From Plotosus lineatus (Eukaryota > Chordata > Actinopteri > Siluriformes > Plotosidae), in NCBI GenBank assembly GCA_024760905.1, contig CM045751.1, forward strand, positions 13,991,001-14,055,000: 64,000 nt of DNA. Reading direction: 5' to 3'. The translations under genes and the position numbers were made by a program. Below, one piece after another: positions 1-24,839 of this stretch; the first letter of the stretch is position 1, and each line of letters begins with the position of its first letter. The notes below the pieces were generated by a model. It was given only the letters and a program-made list of their open reading frames with translations. It was not told where the DNA came from and did not search any database.

Positions 1-152
1 ATTAAAAAAAAAAAACTCATCTGTATTCATCTGTGTGTTGTAAAGTATGTTTTTACATTTTTAAAAATGTGTATTTATCCAGCCACCCTCCCTCTGCTCA
101 TGGATGCGGTATGTTTGGTTTATAAACATTGACTTCTTGCTTACATGTTTAG

Positions 153-12745
<12,593 letters not shown>

Positions 12746-13450
12746 ATCATTCTAAACTTCACAGCACTCATCCCTATTTAGGGTTGTGGGGACCCTGGGT
12801 GAGGGGAGTGTGCACCCTGGACAGCTTTCCAAGCCCTTCGCACCACTCATGTCATGTTGATGTCTTCAGAGCTGCTGAGGGGTGTATTTCCCAACATGCA
12901 CCAGCAGTAGGAGCACTTGCCTAAGTGAAGAGGAGGCGTTGTGTTCATGGCTTGTAGTTTGACTGCAGATCTGCTTTTCTTCTTACATTGTGGTATTCAT
13001 CATGTGAGCCTTCAGGTCCTGTATATTTACTGGGTTTTTTCCTTTGTATTATTTACAGCCATGAAAACAAGCTTTGGTTTTTTTTTTTAGTGTATTTGTA
13101 GCATCATTCTGCTTTGTATTTATATTAAATGTGTCGTAATTGATATTTTTATTTAGCTCGCACTGTGGTGGAGAGCCTGATTGTTCTACAGTTACATGTT
13201 ATTAATGGAAAATATACTCACAGTGATGTGATGCTGTTGAATATATTCGCAGCCACGTTATCAAACTGCACCACTGTGCCTCTGGCAGCCCCGATTTTAG
13301 TCTTTTTTTTTTTTTTTTTAACCAGCTGGAAACATGTTCTGCAGTAAAAACTGAAAAATGGTTGTGCACAGTCCATAATAAATGTAAATAATTTAAGTGT
13401 GTGTACAATATTCTGTTTTCTTGCTGTACTGCAATAAAATAAGGAATGTA
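12746..13450 (+). other. dhx38: dhx38 3' UTR (inferred)
   Basis: About 700 bases run from the stop to two AATAAA hexamers at 13377-13382 and 13433-13438. No ORF of interest lies inside. The exact cleavage site cannot be seen; the downstream hexamer, followed by T/GT-rich sequence around 13475-13490, is a reasonable guess. Confidence 0.6.
13433..13438 (+). promoter_or_regulatory. Poly(A) signal AATAAA for dhx38
   Basis: Canonical hexamer about 690 nt after the dhx38 stop. A second AATAAA at 13377-13382 could be used instead. Confidence 0.55.
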
Positions 13451-14204
13451 TCATGGAAAGAAGTCTGTAAATCAAAGTTTTGTTGTGTAATAATAGACCG
13501 AGTTAAGGGAGTGTTACCGTCTGATCCAATCGGATTACAAACTATATAACTGCAAGCGGCCGTTAAGAGACCCGAGCCTTTAATGCACCACCATGTAAAA
13601 GCTCAGAAACCATCAGCAGGCGGATAACATTGGTTCTGGAGCTTTTTTTTTTTTTTTTCTTTTTGGGCGTTTAGTTTATGAAAAGTGGACCAAGACACGG
13701 CAGGCGGTGAACCGCGAACAGGGTCATGTTGGTGCCAGCACACCAAATTCACGACATAAATACGATTCCTTGATACTGATGCAAAAAATACAAGAGAAAG
13801 TACTGAATCATAAGATTAATGTTCAGATCCGACAGAATAAAACATGCTTTAAAAGGGACTATATGGCCTCGGTACTTCCAGCACATTCCTTTTTCTCAAA
13901 CATTATTAAAACTATTGTGTAAATTAAAGGAATTTCTTCAATGAACTGACTGTTAGCAGGAGGCAATCGACTCTTACCACCAACATATGAGAAATAAAAA
14001 CTGGAAATATTTTCACACAATAATACAAATATGCAAGGCTATGAATCTGAAATCGAGCTTTTATAGCACTGAACTCACTCAACAAAAATATATTTGATTA
14101 TCTCCGATGTGAGGAAGCTGTAGAGCTCCGTAACTCGTGCATATCACCCACGTGCCATTCCTTAAATGCTGTGAAAACATTGGCGCATTTCTCGGTAAGT
14201 TCAT
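13451..14204. other. Intergenic, no recognised feature
   Basis: AT-rich sequence downstream of dhx38, with a poly(T) run near 13645. No gene or clear repeat seen. Confidence 0.5.
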
Positions 14205-14540
14205 CAGTTCATTTTCTGTAACCCATTAATCCTAATTAGGGTCATGGGGAGGCTGGCGTCCATCCCAGCCAACCTTGTTCGGGGACAATGTGCACCCATC
14301 TCAGCCGACTCTGGCAAGGGTGCCAGAGAGTAAGTTCGCCAGGCCATCAACACGCACGGTTCTTTTACATGAACCTCACACCATGGACAGTGAGAGACAT
14401 GGCCGGCCCGCCTTTGATAACCCAGTTAGCTGCACTGGGGGGGGGAGCAGTGACAACCTTGTGGAGAGTGGGACTCGAACCCCCAACCTTTGGATCAGTG
14501 ACCCAGAGCCCTATGCCACTAGGCCACCACTGCCCTCTAT
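14205..14540 (-). mobile_element. SINE family 2 with tail Y
   Basis: On the - strand: GGCAGTGGTGGCCTAGTGGC head with A box TGGCCTAGTGG, B box GGTTCGAGTCC, body, then tail Y ending near ATTAATGGGTTACAG. Confidence 0.75.
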
Positions 14541-15065
14541 TGGCAAGTTGCTTTGTCAAATTTGATGCGTTTCAGAGTTGAAACAGCAGCACACATCGTC
14601 ACTGTCTGCACAGAGCACGCACAGAGCCACACAGCACATCACAGCACATCACAGCTCCAATTAAAAATGCTGCAGTTCATCAAGTATGGATTTTCCTAAA
14701 AGGTGGTCTTGTATTGCTATGAACAGCTGGGGGAGTGCAATACTTTTCTAGACCCAGTACACCGTGCAACACTAGTCGTCACTGCTCAGTGATGTGTGTG
14801 GACAAGTGAGGGCTGGAACATCTGGTTTAATCCCACAGAAGAGCTTCTGTCACACAAACTGCTGATACGGTGCATTCTAAAAATGGACTCCGATCGCACA
14901 AACTGCTCCAGTGATGAAATCACCAATAATGGACATGAGAGCATCAGAACTTGACTGATGGAGAAATCTACCATGCTCTGATGAATCATGTTCTCTTTGA
15001 CATTATACAGACAGTCCTACGTGGGCTTTTTTTTTTTTTTTTAAAAACCAGGAAGCACGATAGTA

Positions 15066-15380
15066 GTAGTGGTGGCAAGGTGCTGGATCACTGATCCTAA
15101 GGTTCAAACCCCATTCTTGACAGTCCCCCCACCCACCCACCCCCACCCCCAAGGTGCAGCTAATTGGGTTATCAAAGGCCAGCCATGTCTCTCACTGTCT
15201 ATGGTATGAGGCTGTACAAGACCCATTGCTGACTTTCGACAAGAGCAACTGCAAGGCCGCCAGCGTGTTTCTGCCCTGTGATGGCCTGGCGAGCTTACTC
15301 TGCCCTCGCCCAGAGTCAGCTGAGATGGGCGCCAGCCTCCCCGCAACCCTAATTAGGATTAAGCGGTTCAGAAAATGAAG
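15066..15380 (+). mobile_element. SINE family 2 head with tail Y
   Basis: Head and body as family 2 (CAGCTAATTGGGTTATCAAA), but the 3' end is tail Y: GGCCTGGCGAGCTTACTCTG through TAATTAGGATTAAGCGGTTC. Together with 32805-33150 it shows one head joined to two tails. Confidence 0.72.
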
Positions 15381-15484
15381 CACTATGTGAAGAAGGAAAG
15401 CTGGTGGAGGAAGTACGATGTTCTGCTGAGAAAGCCGTCCTTCTGCAGTTCACGTGGGGTTGTAAATACTGCTGTTGAGCAGTC

Positions 15485-15664
15485 GTGCCCAATCCTGTTC
15501 CTGGAAATCTCGCTCTCATTCTACCATCAGCTCCAACCATAATCATGCCCACCTGACCAATCTAATCATTTCCCAAAGTCTTGCTCACAAGATTAGATGG
15601 TCAGGCGTGATTATAGCTGGCGCTCGAGTTTTCAGAAAGGTAGATTTCCAGGAGCAGAATTGGG
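15485..15664. mobile_element. Palindromic MITE next to the NDUFA4-like fragment
   Basis: The arm TGCCCAATCCTGTTCCTGGA is repeated in reverse complement at the right (AGATTTCCAGGAGCAGAATT). Arms of about 85 bp pair imperfectly. Confidence 0.7.
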
Positions 15665-15750
15665 ACAAAATGGCGCCAACTGATCAGTACAAGTTCTTCT
15701 CCGTGAACATGGACTACTCCAAACTCAAGAAGAATCGTCCAGACTTCTAA
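15652..15750 (+). pseudogene. ndufa4: NDUFA4-like C-terminal fragment
   Basis: The + frame reads [20 protein letters not shown] then [10 protein letters not shown] and TAA. This matches the C-terminus of NDUFA4, a small (about 81 aa) subunit associated with cytochrome c oxidase in the inner mitochondrial membrane. Third codon positions are mostly G or C and there is no frameshift. The N-terminal part with the membrane segment is not found upstream; similarity begins exactly where a palindromic MITE (15485-15664) ends. No poly(A) tail is visible after the stop, so it is not a typical retrocopy. I infer a relocated or captured 3' exon, probably non-functional. Confidence 0.7.
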
Positions 15751-16799
15751 ATCTAAAAGAACAAAACAGATCTACATCACAGCACCATGTCGGTGGAAAA
15801 ATCTTCATCGTAATTATCCGAGGCAGCGCGGACTGAATCCACAGGGTGTTTGAGAGACCCGGAACTGACCGCAGCTCTTCATGGCCGTTTTAATTCCTAA
15901 AAGAAGTTATAATGAGGTAAAAGTTATTCAGCAAGGGTTTGAGAAGTGTGAAAGGTGTGCCTCCAAATTTTCCAAATGTCAAGCTGAACGAGCATCCGTG
16001 GACTGCGCTGGACAAACAAGTCCAATCTATGAAGACCCCACCTCACATCTGACCTTTACGAATAACATCTTGGCATTAGGATACCACAGTACACCTTCAG
16101 AGATGTTCACGACTTGATACGCGACTCTACTGTTTGAGCAGCCCAAGGTGGACCAACACAATATGTAGCACTAGGAGAAATTAAGAGAGCACTTATAATG
16201 GGAATATGTGACGGGGGTGGGGCTGATACTACGGGTGACTGGTGTAACACAAAATCCCGCCCACTTCGTGCAATTGATTCTTGTGCAGTATGTATTTTCC
16301 AGTACGACGCATGAACAGAGGTGTACGTTGCAAATCTCTGTTACACAGAGGCAAAGAGACGCCACTCGTACTGGCTTCGCCGTGTTGCCGACATAAGACC
16401 ATTGGAACATGTTGACCTTTTCCCGTTTGGCGAACCTCTGTGTTTCTCAATAGTTTCCGCTAGAAATATTTAACCGTATACACAGCACCGAATCCAATGA
16501 AGTAAAAAAATGCCGGATCTTTATCAGCACAAAACACGGATTCTACACATGTTTTTTGCTTTGCATAACCTTGAGTTTACACCTGGGCACGATGTCCGTG
16601 ATCTCTGTGATCCAAAAACAAACAAACAAACAAACAAACAAAAAAAAAAGGCCTGGAGTCTAATCTTTATGAGCACGTTTGGAGTATGATTTGTATATAA
16701 AAATTATCGCTTATATCCAAAGAGATGAAACCTGAAAGAATTCATCACGAGCCCCAGTGATGGAGCATCAAGGTCCATTACATTGTTAAGATCCATTAC

Positions 16800-17055
16800 G
16801 GTCCTTGGGGCCCGACCGTGCTTCCCATGTTCTATTACGATCGGCGTCAAATTATGCTGCCACTAGTTGGCAGTGGCGCTCTCATTGTCGCGCTACGTTG
16901 TAGCGGTTTTTCGCACGAGCAAATGATATGAAGAGCAGTAAACAACCCGTCAAGAAACAACACGGAAAAAATTCTAACAGGAACGAGGAGAAAGGGTGAA
17001 ATTTTTTTTATTCCTAGAGGGGGCGCCACAGAAAATAATTGAGAAACACTGCTTT
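16800..17055. mobile_element. hAT-like MITE copy
   Basis: Shares GTTGGCAGTGGCGCTCTCAT, AAGAAACAACACGGAAAA and CCTAGAGGGGGCGCCACAGA with 1633-2142; right end AATTGAGAAACACTG. Left end eroded. Intergenic. Confidence 0.6.
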
Positions 17056-18224
17056 GAACAGATGTTCGCTAACAAAACATACGGGTAAAACTTGGAGGAC
17101 TTCAGTAACTGATGGATGGATTGTTTAGGATTAAATGTGAAATTTATATCTCAGCGGTCGTTCTGGGTCTCAGTCTGCATCCTTTGTGTTAGCGTCACAC
17201 AGTCCTGAGAGAAGAGATTAAAACTTCGGTGTTTCCACCATGTTACTGATTTCTGCGGCTCTGTACATCCGAGAGCGCGGTTTCATTAAGTCTTTCATTT
17301 AAAGACGGGCTTGTGAAGATTGGAAATGGTCTCCTGCACTCATTTAATTGGGACAAATCTGTGGTACAGGCTGACATTTGAAAAAATCCCTTGACTGCAT
17401 GAAGGTGGCAGGCGTCACCTTTATAAGCGATTTATGCTGGAGGCCTTTGTGATGATGAAAGGAATTAAAATGGCACGTGTGTCGGCGGGGATGCGATTCC
17501 GAGGATTACGAGTAAAAGTGGACTTGTGAGAGGATCGGAGATGCTCGAGCCTGTTGACTCTGATGAGGTTGGGTACAGAGGAGGTGGCGGGTTTCGTGAG
17601 TTTCTGTGCAAACACTTCAGCGCCTATGATTATAAACGCTATAACAGCACCAATGCACCGGATTGTGTGTGGCGGGGGGGGGGGGGACCCCCGCGGTATT
17701 GGCTGCACTTTTAATTAACCCTGGGTTTGTAATGTCCTGATAAAGATGACGAGTGCTGCAGAGCCTTTCTTTTTTGTCTACAATACCTCTGTCTGTTGCC
17801 TTGCAGTAATGAACAGCCTTCTGGGATCCAATTACAGCACGACTCCATCTGAGGTCTGCGCAAGACATAACTGCAGCCTGATCCTTGTCTTGCACGTCTC
17901 TTGCGTGCCGGCTGCCTGTGACTTTTGCTTGATGGGATTTATATAAAGCGACGGAACCACAGTTTGTACAAAATCTTCATTTCTACAGCCATTAAACCAC
18001 CTCCTCATGAGCACAGGAATCCAAACTCCGCTCAGGGTTACAGTGTCAAATGAAATGCAGACTTTTATTAGAAAAGAAAGACTTCAAGCATTCAACATTT
18101 CAGTGCTACTATAATAATAATAATAAGAAGAAGAAGAAGAAGAAGAAGAATCAGGTCGTCATATACCACATGGACATGAATGACAAGCAAATTAAAATCA
18201 GATTTTTTTTGTCGTTTACCGTAT
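17056..18224. other. Intergenic unique sequence
   Basis: No coding or repeat signature recognised apart from a (GAA)n run near 18127-18150 and G/C homopolymers near 17674. Composition is more even than in the repeats nearby. Confidence 0.45.
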
Positions 18225-19512
18225 TTTATACCCCCATTTCAATGGAGTGCGGAATTCAAGGATCATGGCGGAAAGGTGCGGAACGCACTCTACAGAGGAG
18301 CTTCGGCATTTTTACACGGAAAATGGGTCAAAAACCTATGGAAAAACTGCACCTTCGGAACGATCACGGAGTGTTCGGAAAGGACACGGAAAGACCCTGA
18401 TACAATGTAGGAATACATGCGTAAAAGCACTCGAATCACCATCGTCACCAGTGTGGACAGCAAAGGAAGACCGTCGGATAATTCATGGAACGGTCACGGA
18501 AAGGACGGAACATTTGCGGAAAACCGCGATACCGCTCCTTTTTAGAAGGAACAAACCCATGGAATGATCTCGGAACAGGCGAAATGAAGACGGAACGTTG
18601 ACGTTCAACACGGAATGATTGAGGAATACCCGGCATAACCACATTTCTACGAGGAAAAATCGGCAAAGATCAAAGGATTTGCTCCTGATTCCACCTATAA
18701 ATACGCGGAATGACCAAGGAAGCTTTCTGTCATTCATATGTTTATAACGTATAATACGTTTATTTATAATGTACAATAAATTAAAATTTTTACTTATGTT
18801 TGTAATTTACCATATGTTTCTAATGTGCAATATGATTATAATTTACAATTAATTTAAAATTTAACACATTAATATGTTTAATATCAACAATGTCAATACA
18901 TTCCTTTTATTTGCACTGCAATAAATCATTCCAGACTAAAAACCATGCACACAAGTCCAAACCACAGTGATTATAACTTTAAAACTTTATTACATGAACA
19001 GGAACACAGAAAAAATTAACTGGAATAATTGTTATATTATTAAATATTAAATTTATAGTGGAAGTAACTTCCTTGAGTGTTCCGCAAGTCTTCTGTGTTA
19101 TCCGCAACCATTCCGCAAACGTTCCGCATGTATTCTGCAAACCTTCCGTGAATATTCTGTGGGGATTCTGTGGCTGCTTTTGACCACCCAGAAGAAGTAG
19201 GAATGTTCGCGGAACGTTCACGGAAGACTTGTGGAATAAAAGGAACGATCACAGAACGTTTTCGGAAAGGACGGAACATTTGCGGAAGGACTGTGGAACG
19301 TGAGGGAACACTGTCAAAAATTTTTTCCGTGAATGTGCTTTTGAACATGTTGAAAAGCACGTTTGTGGAAAATTTTGGCCTGACGGAAGAGGAGGAATAT
19401 CTTCGGAATCGTACGGAAGAACACGGAAGATGACGGAATGACTGAGGAACATCGGATGACTACGGTTTTGCTTCCGCAAATCTGCTGCGCTCCAGTGAAA
19501 TGGGGGTATAAA
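18225..19512. mobile_element. Foldback TIR element with internal GGAA-rich subrepeats
   Basis: Left TTTATACCCCCATTTCAATG and right CACTGGAGC-type reverse complement (AGTGAAATGGGGGTATAAA) define 1,288 bp. Both halves contain many variants of ACGGAAC, GGAAAGG and CATTTGCGGAA, in opposite orientation in the two halves. Several open frames exist on both strands, a by-product of the repeats rather than genes. Confidence 0.7.
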
Positions 19513-19737
19513 CCATGACACAGGCAGGTCAGGTGAGATCCATGCACTCCGAACGGGACTAAGTGCTGTCGTTTTAGCCTACTTACTCAGAATTTTCGCA
19601 TATAACACACAAAGAGCACGTTAAAGCAAGATTTTTATGGTTTATTTTTCCATTTCTAAAACATGATAATGACGATGCCGCCTCCAAGTCACTGTGACAA
19701 ATAGTGAGTAGTCATCGCTTTAATTCAAGCACTATCA

Positions 19738-20095
19738 TTTATTCATTTTCTGAACCGCTTAATCCTAATTAGGTGTTGCGGGGAGGCTGACGCCCATCTC
19801 AGCCTTCGGAGGAATCGTGCGAGGGCAGGGTAAGCTCACCAGGCCATCGCAGGGCAGAAACATGCTGACGGCTATGCAGTTACTCTTGTCGAAAGTCTGC
19901 AATCTGTCTTGCAATCTGTCACCCTCACACTATAGACAGGGAGAAACATGACCATCCTTTCATAACCTAGTTAGCTGCACTGAGTGGAAGGTGGGGGGAG
20001 GGGGTGTCAGTGACAGCCGTTGAGAGTGAGGCTTGAACCCCCAACCTTAGGATCAGTGATCCAGCACCTTTACCACCAGGCCACCACTGTCCGAA
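19738..20095 (-). mobile_element. SINE family 2 with tail Y
   Basis: On the - strand: GGACAGTGGTGGCCTGGTGG head, GGTTCAAGCC B-box-like sequence, body, tail Y with AATTAGGATTAAGCGGTTCA. A loose tail-Y piece follows at 20100-20155 (+). Confidence 0.7.
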
Positions 20096-22230
20096 TGCCA
20101 GGCGGATGGCCGGGCGAGCTGTCCAGGGTGTACTCTGCCCTCGCCCGAAGTACCATAAACTGATCCATGGCGTGAACCCCATTGTCTCTCGAGACAGAAG
20201 AATGCCAACAGTATCCACTCATGCTTTTTCATTTCCTGATAGCGGACTAATCCGACGACACCATTCGGTTCGAGGATCTGTACAGCATTATTCTAAAGCC
20301 ACACCTCTGACAGTAGTGCAGCTGAAAACTACATATTTAAATTAATACGCTTTGTTTTATGTCTTTATTATTATAATTTCTATAGTGATGTCTCATTTGA
20401 GGAAAAAATATGCCGGGCGCGGTATATAAATATCTCAAATAACCCTGTGTAAATGTTGATCTATGAGCAGATGTTAAAATAACAATGATAGAAGGGGTCT
20501 CAAGTGTCGGCAGTTTTGTACCAGACGGAGATGAACCTTTCACTCACACTCCTTCAAGTCAGAGGTATTTATTTCATTTTCATGATATTATCAGCTGCCA
20601 GAGAGAGAGAACAAAAGTTTTACAGGAACCATTCTGTTTGAGGGAAGTTCTTGAACTTTAAATGGAAATATCAGCAGACGGAACATATGACATTCCTTTG
20701 CAATATGCAATTACTGGAAAATTCTTGTGGCACAAGAGGAATAAAACACTTCAAGACTTTTTTGCAACAGGAAAATATCCAGCTGTTAGTTCCTCTTGAT
20801 TGACTGGTCGAGCGGTGTTCCAAATGTGTTGATATTGTCTACGCGTGCATCACTCCGTTAACCTTCTAACGCTCCAGAATCTCATCAGAATCTCATCAGG
20901 TGAAGATTACTAGGAAGAAATATAACGGCAATTATAATCGAAGGACCTTTAATGGGAATGTACCAATCAAATGTGAGATAGCTAGAGAACTACCTGACGA
21001 TGTGCTATTACGCGAGCATAGTTTTTTTGTTCCCCCCCCCCAGGATCTATTTCTGCTCGAGGAGCGAAAGCACCCGGAACATTTCACCACATCGTCTTAG
21101 AAATGTCTTCCGTAAAATCTTAAGTAAATAACTTTTACTCGATATTAAATTTCTCGTTTGTAGAACTGTTGCGTAAAAGCTGTGATTAGTTTCGGAATGA
21201 AGGCTGCATACAGACGTAATGGCACAACAGCACACCCTTGAGGGTGATATTGTCTAAATAAGGAACTTGATTGTTGATTATTTTCCTTTCATGGAACACC
21301 CTGAAATGGTTTATTCCTTACACAATAATGAAAGTATTATTATTACTCGCAGTGGAGCGTGTAAAGGACTGGGAGGGAAAAGAGTTCCCTAATTCTGTCG
21401 AATTAGCCTTAAATGTTGTGGTTTGGGAAATTTCAGGGCATTAGTCACAATTATTGTTTTTTTTTTTTTACTTTTCACACACACCTTGAGTGTTATGTAT
21501 TGAGTGCTGGGTGAGGGAGAAATGTTTATTGATTTTGCTTGAGCAGAACAGGACGGTCTCGTTGTGCTAAGATTACGCTTCACAGATCACGCAGTTCCAG
21601 CTCGCCCCGCTCTGAGGATACGGGTTCATATTCAGGTTATTTTATTTGTACCTGGAGGTATATTTGATTTGCAGTAGATTAATAATCATCTATCTTGACG
21701 GAAGTTTCCAGGCCATAGTACGACAACAGCAAACAAACAAATAAGCGCTGCACCTGTATCATCAGTGCAACGTTATGACTTGTTAGGTTAAATTGTGACT
21801 CGCCTATCGTCCTGCGAGTAAATTTATCAACAGAAGAATCTTGAGCCGAACACAATTTTACATCACCGACAGGAAAAGTGGAGTTTACATAAATAGAAAT
21901 GTAAACTATTGGCTACATGATTTTCCACTAATATGACACGCTTTGCACACTGCAGTTATACAAATACGCAAACTGTCAGATAAAACACAGGCTCTGCACA
22001 GAAACTCTGAAGGGTTTATGTTCAGAGTAACAGACATCAGTGCTGTAAAATAATAATAATAATAATAATAATAATAAGTGTTTTTAAAATTCTTTTGAAA
22101 TCACTAGAGGTTTTGAAAGTTTTTATTCTGAAAGCCGGAGAGTAATTTATTTATTTATTTTTACCACAAATCCGAAAATTACATTTTCTATAATTATATA
22201 AAATAGAATACACACAAGCACCATGTATAT

Positions 22231-22238
22231 GTGTGTGT

Positions 22239-22282
<44 letters not shown>
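22231..22282. repeat. (GT)n microsatellite
   Basis: About 25 GT units with one GTAT interruption, intergenic. Confidence 0.95.
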
Positions 22283-22287
<5 letters not shown>

Positions 22288-22951
22288 ACATTACATATAT
22301 CCCCACAGTGAACAAGCGCGCGAAAACCTGCAATAACATCTCACGTCTTCACTTACCTCTGAGCAAAATATGTTTCACAATGATTAACACACCCTGACAC
22401 TCGGCGCCGGTCATTCTGAAAAATGAAAATGGCGCTCGTTTTTGCTGCTGAAGAAAAAAATAAATAAATAAATATAAGACATTATCTTATAGCATAGAGC
22501 ATCCATCATAGTGTCAGTATATTATTCAAGTTTAACAGGTTTATAAAATAAACGGCGGTACAAACAATCCCAATCCTCCATCAGTTCTATTCAGATATTT
22601 TGTCCATCAATCTTGTATTACTTTTTAAAAAGAGTCTCAGTATCGTAGACACTCCCTGAGATATTGTACATTGACTGAGTGCAGTGGTATAAACTTCCAG
22701 TGATGCACCCTATGTAGGGTCCTTCTTTCCAGTGTCCATCAAGTGACTATCCAGGCATGGCTCTGCATAGACTCACACCTCAGCTCCGATCTGGTCGTAC
22801 CGCCAGAGGCCTCTTTCTGCCCACGTTCTCATGCTGATGGCTGAGGTTTTCTGATCTGGGATGTGGTGAGGAAAAAAAAAAAAAAGATGCAGCTATTATT
22901 CAAAAATGACTAAAAATATGTGTAATGAGTTCACATACACCGACTGGGATT

Positions 22952-22956
<5 letters not shown>

Positions 22957-22999
<43 letters not shown>
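22957..22999. repeat. (GT)n microsatellite
   Basis: About 21 uninterrupted GT units, intergenic. Confidence 0.95.
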
Positions 23000-23001
<2 letters not shown>

Positions 23002-23080
23002 ATAAATATGATGTGAATAAATATGAGTCCATAATTTATGTATATATACATATACAGATACATCAATCTATATCTATATA

Positions 23081-24615
23081 CTGGTCCTTCTAAAAAAATT
23101 AGGATATTGTGATCAAGTTCATTATTTTCTGTAATGTACTGATAAAAATTAAACTTTCATATATTTTAGATTCATTGCACACCAACTGAAATATTTCAGG
23201 TCTTTTATTGTTTTAATGCTGATGATTTTGGCATACAGCTCATGAAAACCCAAAATTCCTATCTCAAAAAATTAGTATATCATGTTCAGGTAGTCTAAAC
23301 GAGCTATTAACCTAATCATCTGAATCAACCAATTAACTCTAAACACCTGCAAAAGATTCCTGAGGCTTTTAAAAACTCCCAGCCTGGTTCATTACTCAAA
23401 ACCGCAATCATGGGTAAGACTGCCGACCTGACTGCTGTCCAGAAGGCCATCATTAACACCCTCAAGTAAGAGGGTAAGGCACAGAAAGAAATCTCTGAGC
23501 GAATAGGCTGTTCCCAGAGTGCTGTATCAAGGCACCTCAGTGGGACGTCTGTGGGAAGGAAAAAGTGTGGCAGAAAACGCTGCACAACCAGAAGAGGTGA
23601 CCGGACCTTGAGGAAGATTGTGGAGAAGGGCCGATTGCGGTACCGGTGGAAGCAGTGGACTGAGTCTGGAGTAGAATCATCCAGAGCATCCGCGCACAGG
23701 CGTGTGCAGGAAATGGGCTACAGGTGCCGCATTCCCCAGGTCAAGCCACTTTTGGACTGTTGCTCAGTGGTCCAAAGTACTTTTTTCGGATGAAAGCAAA
23801 TTTTGCATGTCATTTGGAAATCAAGGTGCCAGAGTCTGGAGGAAGACTGGGGAGAAGGAAATGCCAAAATGCCTGTCAAGTACCCACAGTCAGTGATGGT
23901 CTGGGGTGCCATGCCAGCTGCTGGTGTTGGTCCACTGTGTTTTATCAAGGGCGGGGTCAATGCAGCTAGCTATCAGGAGATTTTGGAGCACTTCATGCTT
24001 CCATCTGCTGAAAAGCTTTATGGAGATGAAGATTTAATTTTTCAGCACGACCTGGCACCTGCTCACAGTGCCAAAACCACTGCTAAATGGTTTACTGACC
24101 ATGGTATTACTGTGCTCAATTGGCCTGCCAACTCTCCTGACCTGAAGCCCATAGAGAATCTGTGGGATATTGTGAAGAGAAAGTTGAGAGACACCAGACC
24201 CAACACTGTGGATGAGCTTAAGGCTGCTATCGAAGCATCCTGGGCCTCCGTAACACCTCAACAGTGCCACAGGCTGATTGCCTCCATGCCATGCCGCATT
24301 GAAGCAGTCATTTCTGCAAAAGGATTCCCGACCAAGTATTGAGTGTATAACTGAACATAATTATTTGAAGGTTGACTTTTTTGTATGAAAAACACTTTTT
24401 TTATTGGTCGGATGAAATATGCTAATTTTTTGAGATAGGGATTTGGGGTTTTCATGAGCTGTATGCCAAAATCATCAGTATTAAAACAATAAAAGACCTG
24501 AAATATTTCAGTTGGTGTGCAATGAATCTAAAATATATGAACGTTTAATTTTTATCAGTACATTACAGAAAATAATGAACTTTATCACAATATACTAATT
24601 TTTTTAGAAGGACCA

Positions 24616-24616
<1 letters not shown>
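23081..24616 (+). mobile_element. Tc1-like DNA transposon, near full length, inactivated
   Basis: TIRs of about 210 bp begin CTGGTCCTTCTAAAAAAATT at 23081 and end as the reverse complement at 24616, flanked by TA-rich sequence; total 1,536 bp. The TIRs are over 95% alike by eye, so the copy is fairly young. It sits in the dhx38-pmfbp1 intergenic region beside a long (TA)n run that may be its target. Confidence 0.9.
23410..24342 (+). pseudogene. Tc1-like transposase, broken by a stop and an internal deletion/frameshift
   Basis: The frame starts MGKTADLTAVQKAIIN at 23410 and meets TAA near 23467 in the helix-turn-helix. It continues through GCSQSAVSRHLSG (second DNA-binding helix), then shifts between about 23740 and 23803. 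The C-terminal half (about 180 codons) is open: SVMVWGAM, FQHDLAPAHSAK with the second catalytic Asp, and NSPDLKPIENLWD with the catalytic Glu (DD34E). Ends GFPTKY. Normal Tc1 transposases are about 340 aa; this copy cannot make one. Confidence 0.88.

Positions 24617-24689
<73 letters not shown>
24615..24689. repeat. (TA)n microsatellite at Tc1 right flank
   Basis: About 36 TA units adjoin the right TIR of the Tc1-like element at 23081-24616. Confidence 0.95.
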
Positions 24690-24691
<2 letters not shown>

Positions 24692-24692
24692 T

Positions 24693-24826
24693 CTTTTCCT
24701 TTCGGCTGTTCCCTTTCAGGGGTCGCCACAGCGAATCACCTGCCTCCATCTTCATGGGTCTCGAACCCCCAACCCTAGGATCAGCGATCCAGCACCTTTT
24801 ACCACCAGGCCACCACTGCCCCACCA
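24693..24826 (-). mobile_element. SINE family 2, internally deleted
   Basis: On the - strand GGGGCAGTGGTGGCCTGGTG head with B box GGTTCGAGACC joins directly to the last about 70 bases of tail X. Confidence 0.65.
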
Positions 24827-24839
24827 TATGTGAATGTGT

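Larger units (their letters stand above)
14805..16165 (+). mobile_element. Degenerate Tc1/mariner-type transposon relic, internally replaced
   Basis: The 14811-14995 segment resembles the middle of a common fish DDE transposase gene (up to the 'SDES'-like DNA region), and 16000-16165 resembles its 3' end (the 'DKQVRSMEAPP'-like region onward). Between them lie a SINE, a palindromic MITE and the NDUFA4-like fragment. Many stops. Recognition is from remembered family sequence and should be tested by search. Confidence 0.4.
20160..23080. other. Intergenic, no gene seen
   Basis: About 2.9 kb with (TAA)n near 22050, two (GT)n tracts and otherwise unassigned sequence. Short open frames show no recognisable domain. 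Confidence 0.45.

Noticed and set aside
18050..19547. Several 70-115 aa open frames on both strands
   Set aside because: They follow the GGAA subrepeats of the foldback element, with no recognisable domain or conserved start.
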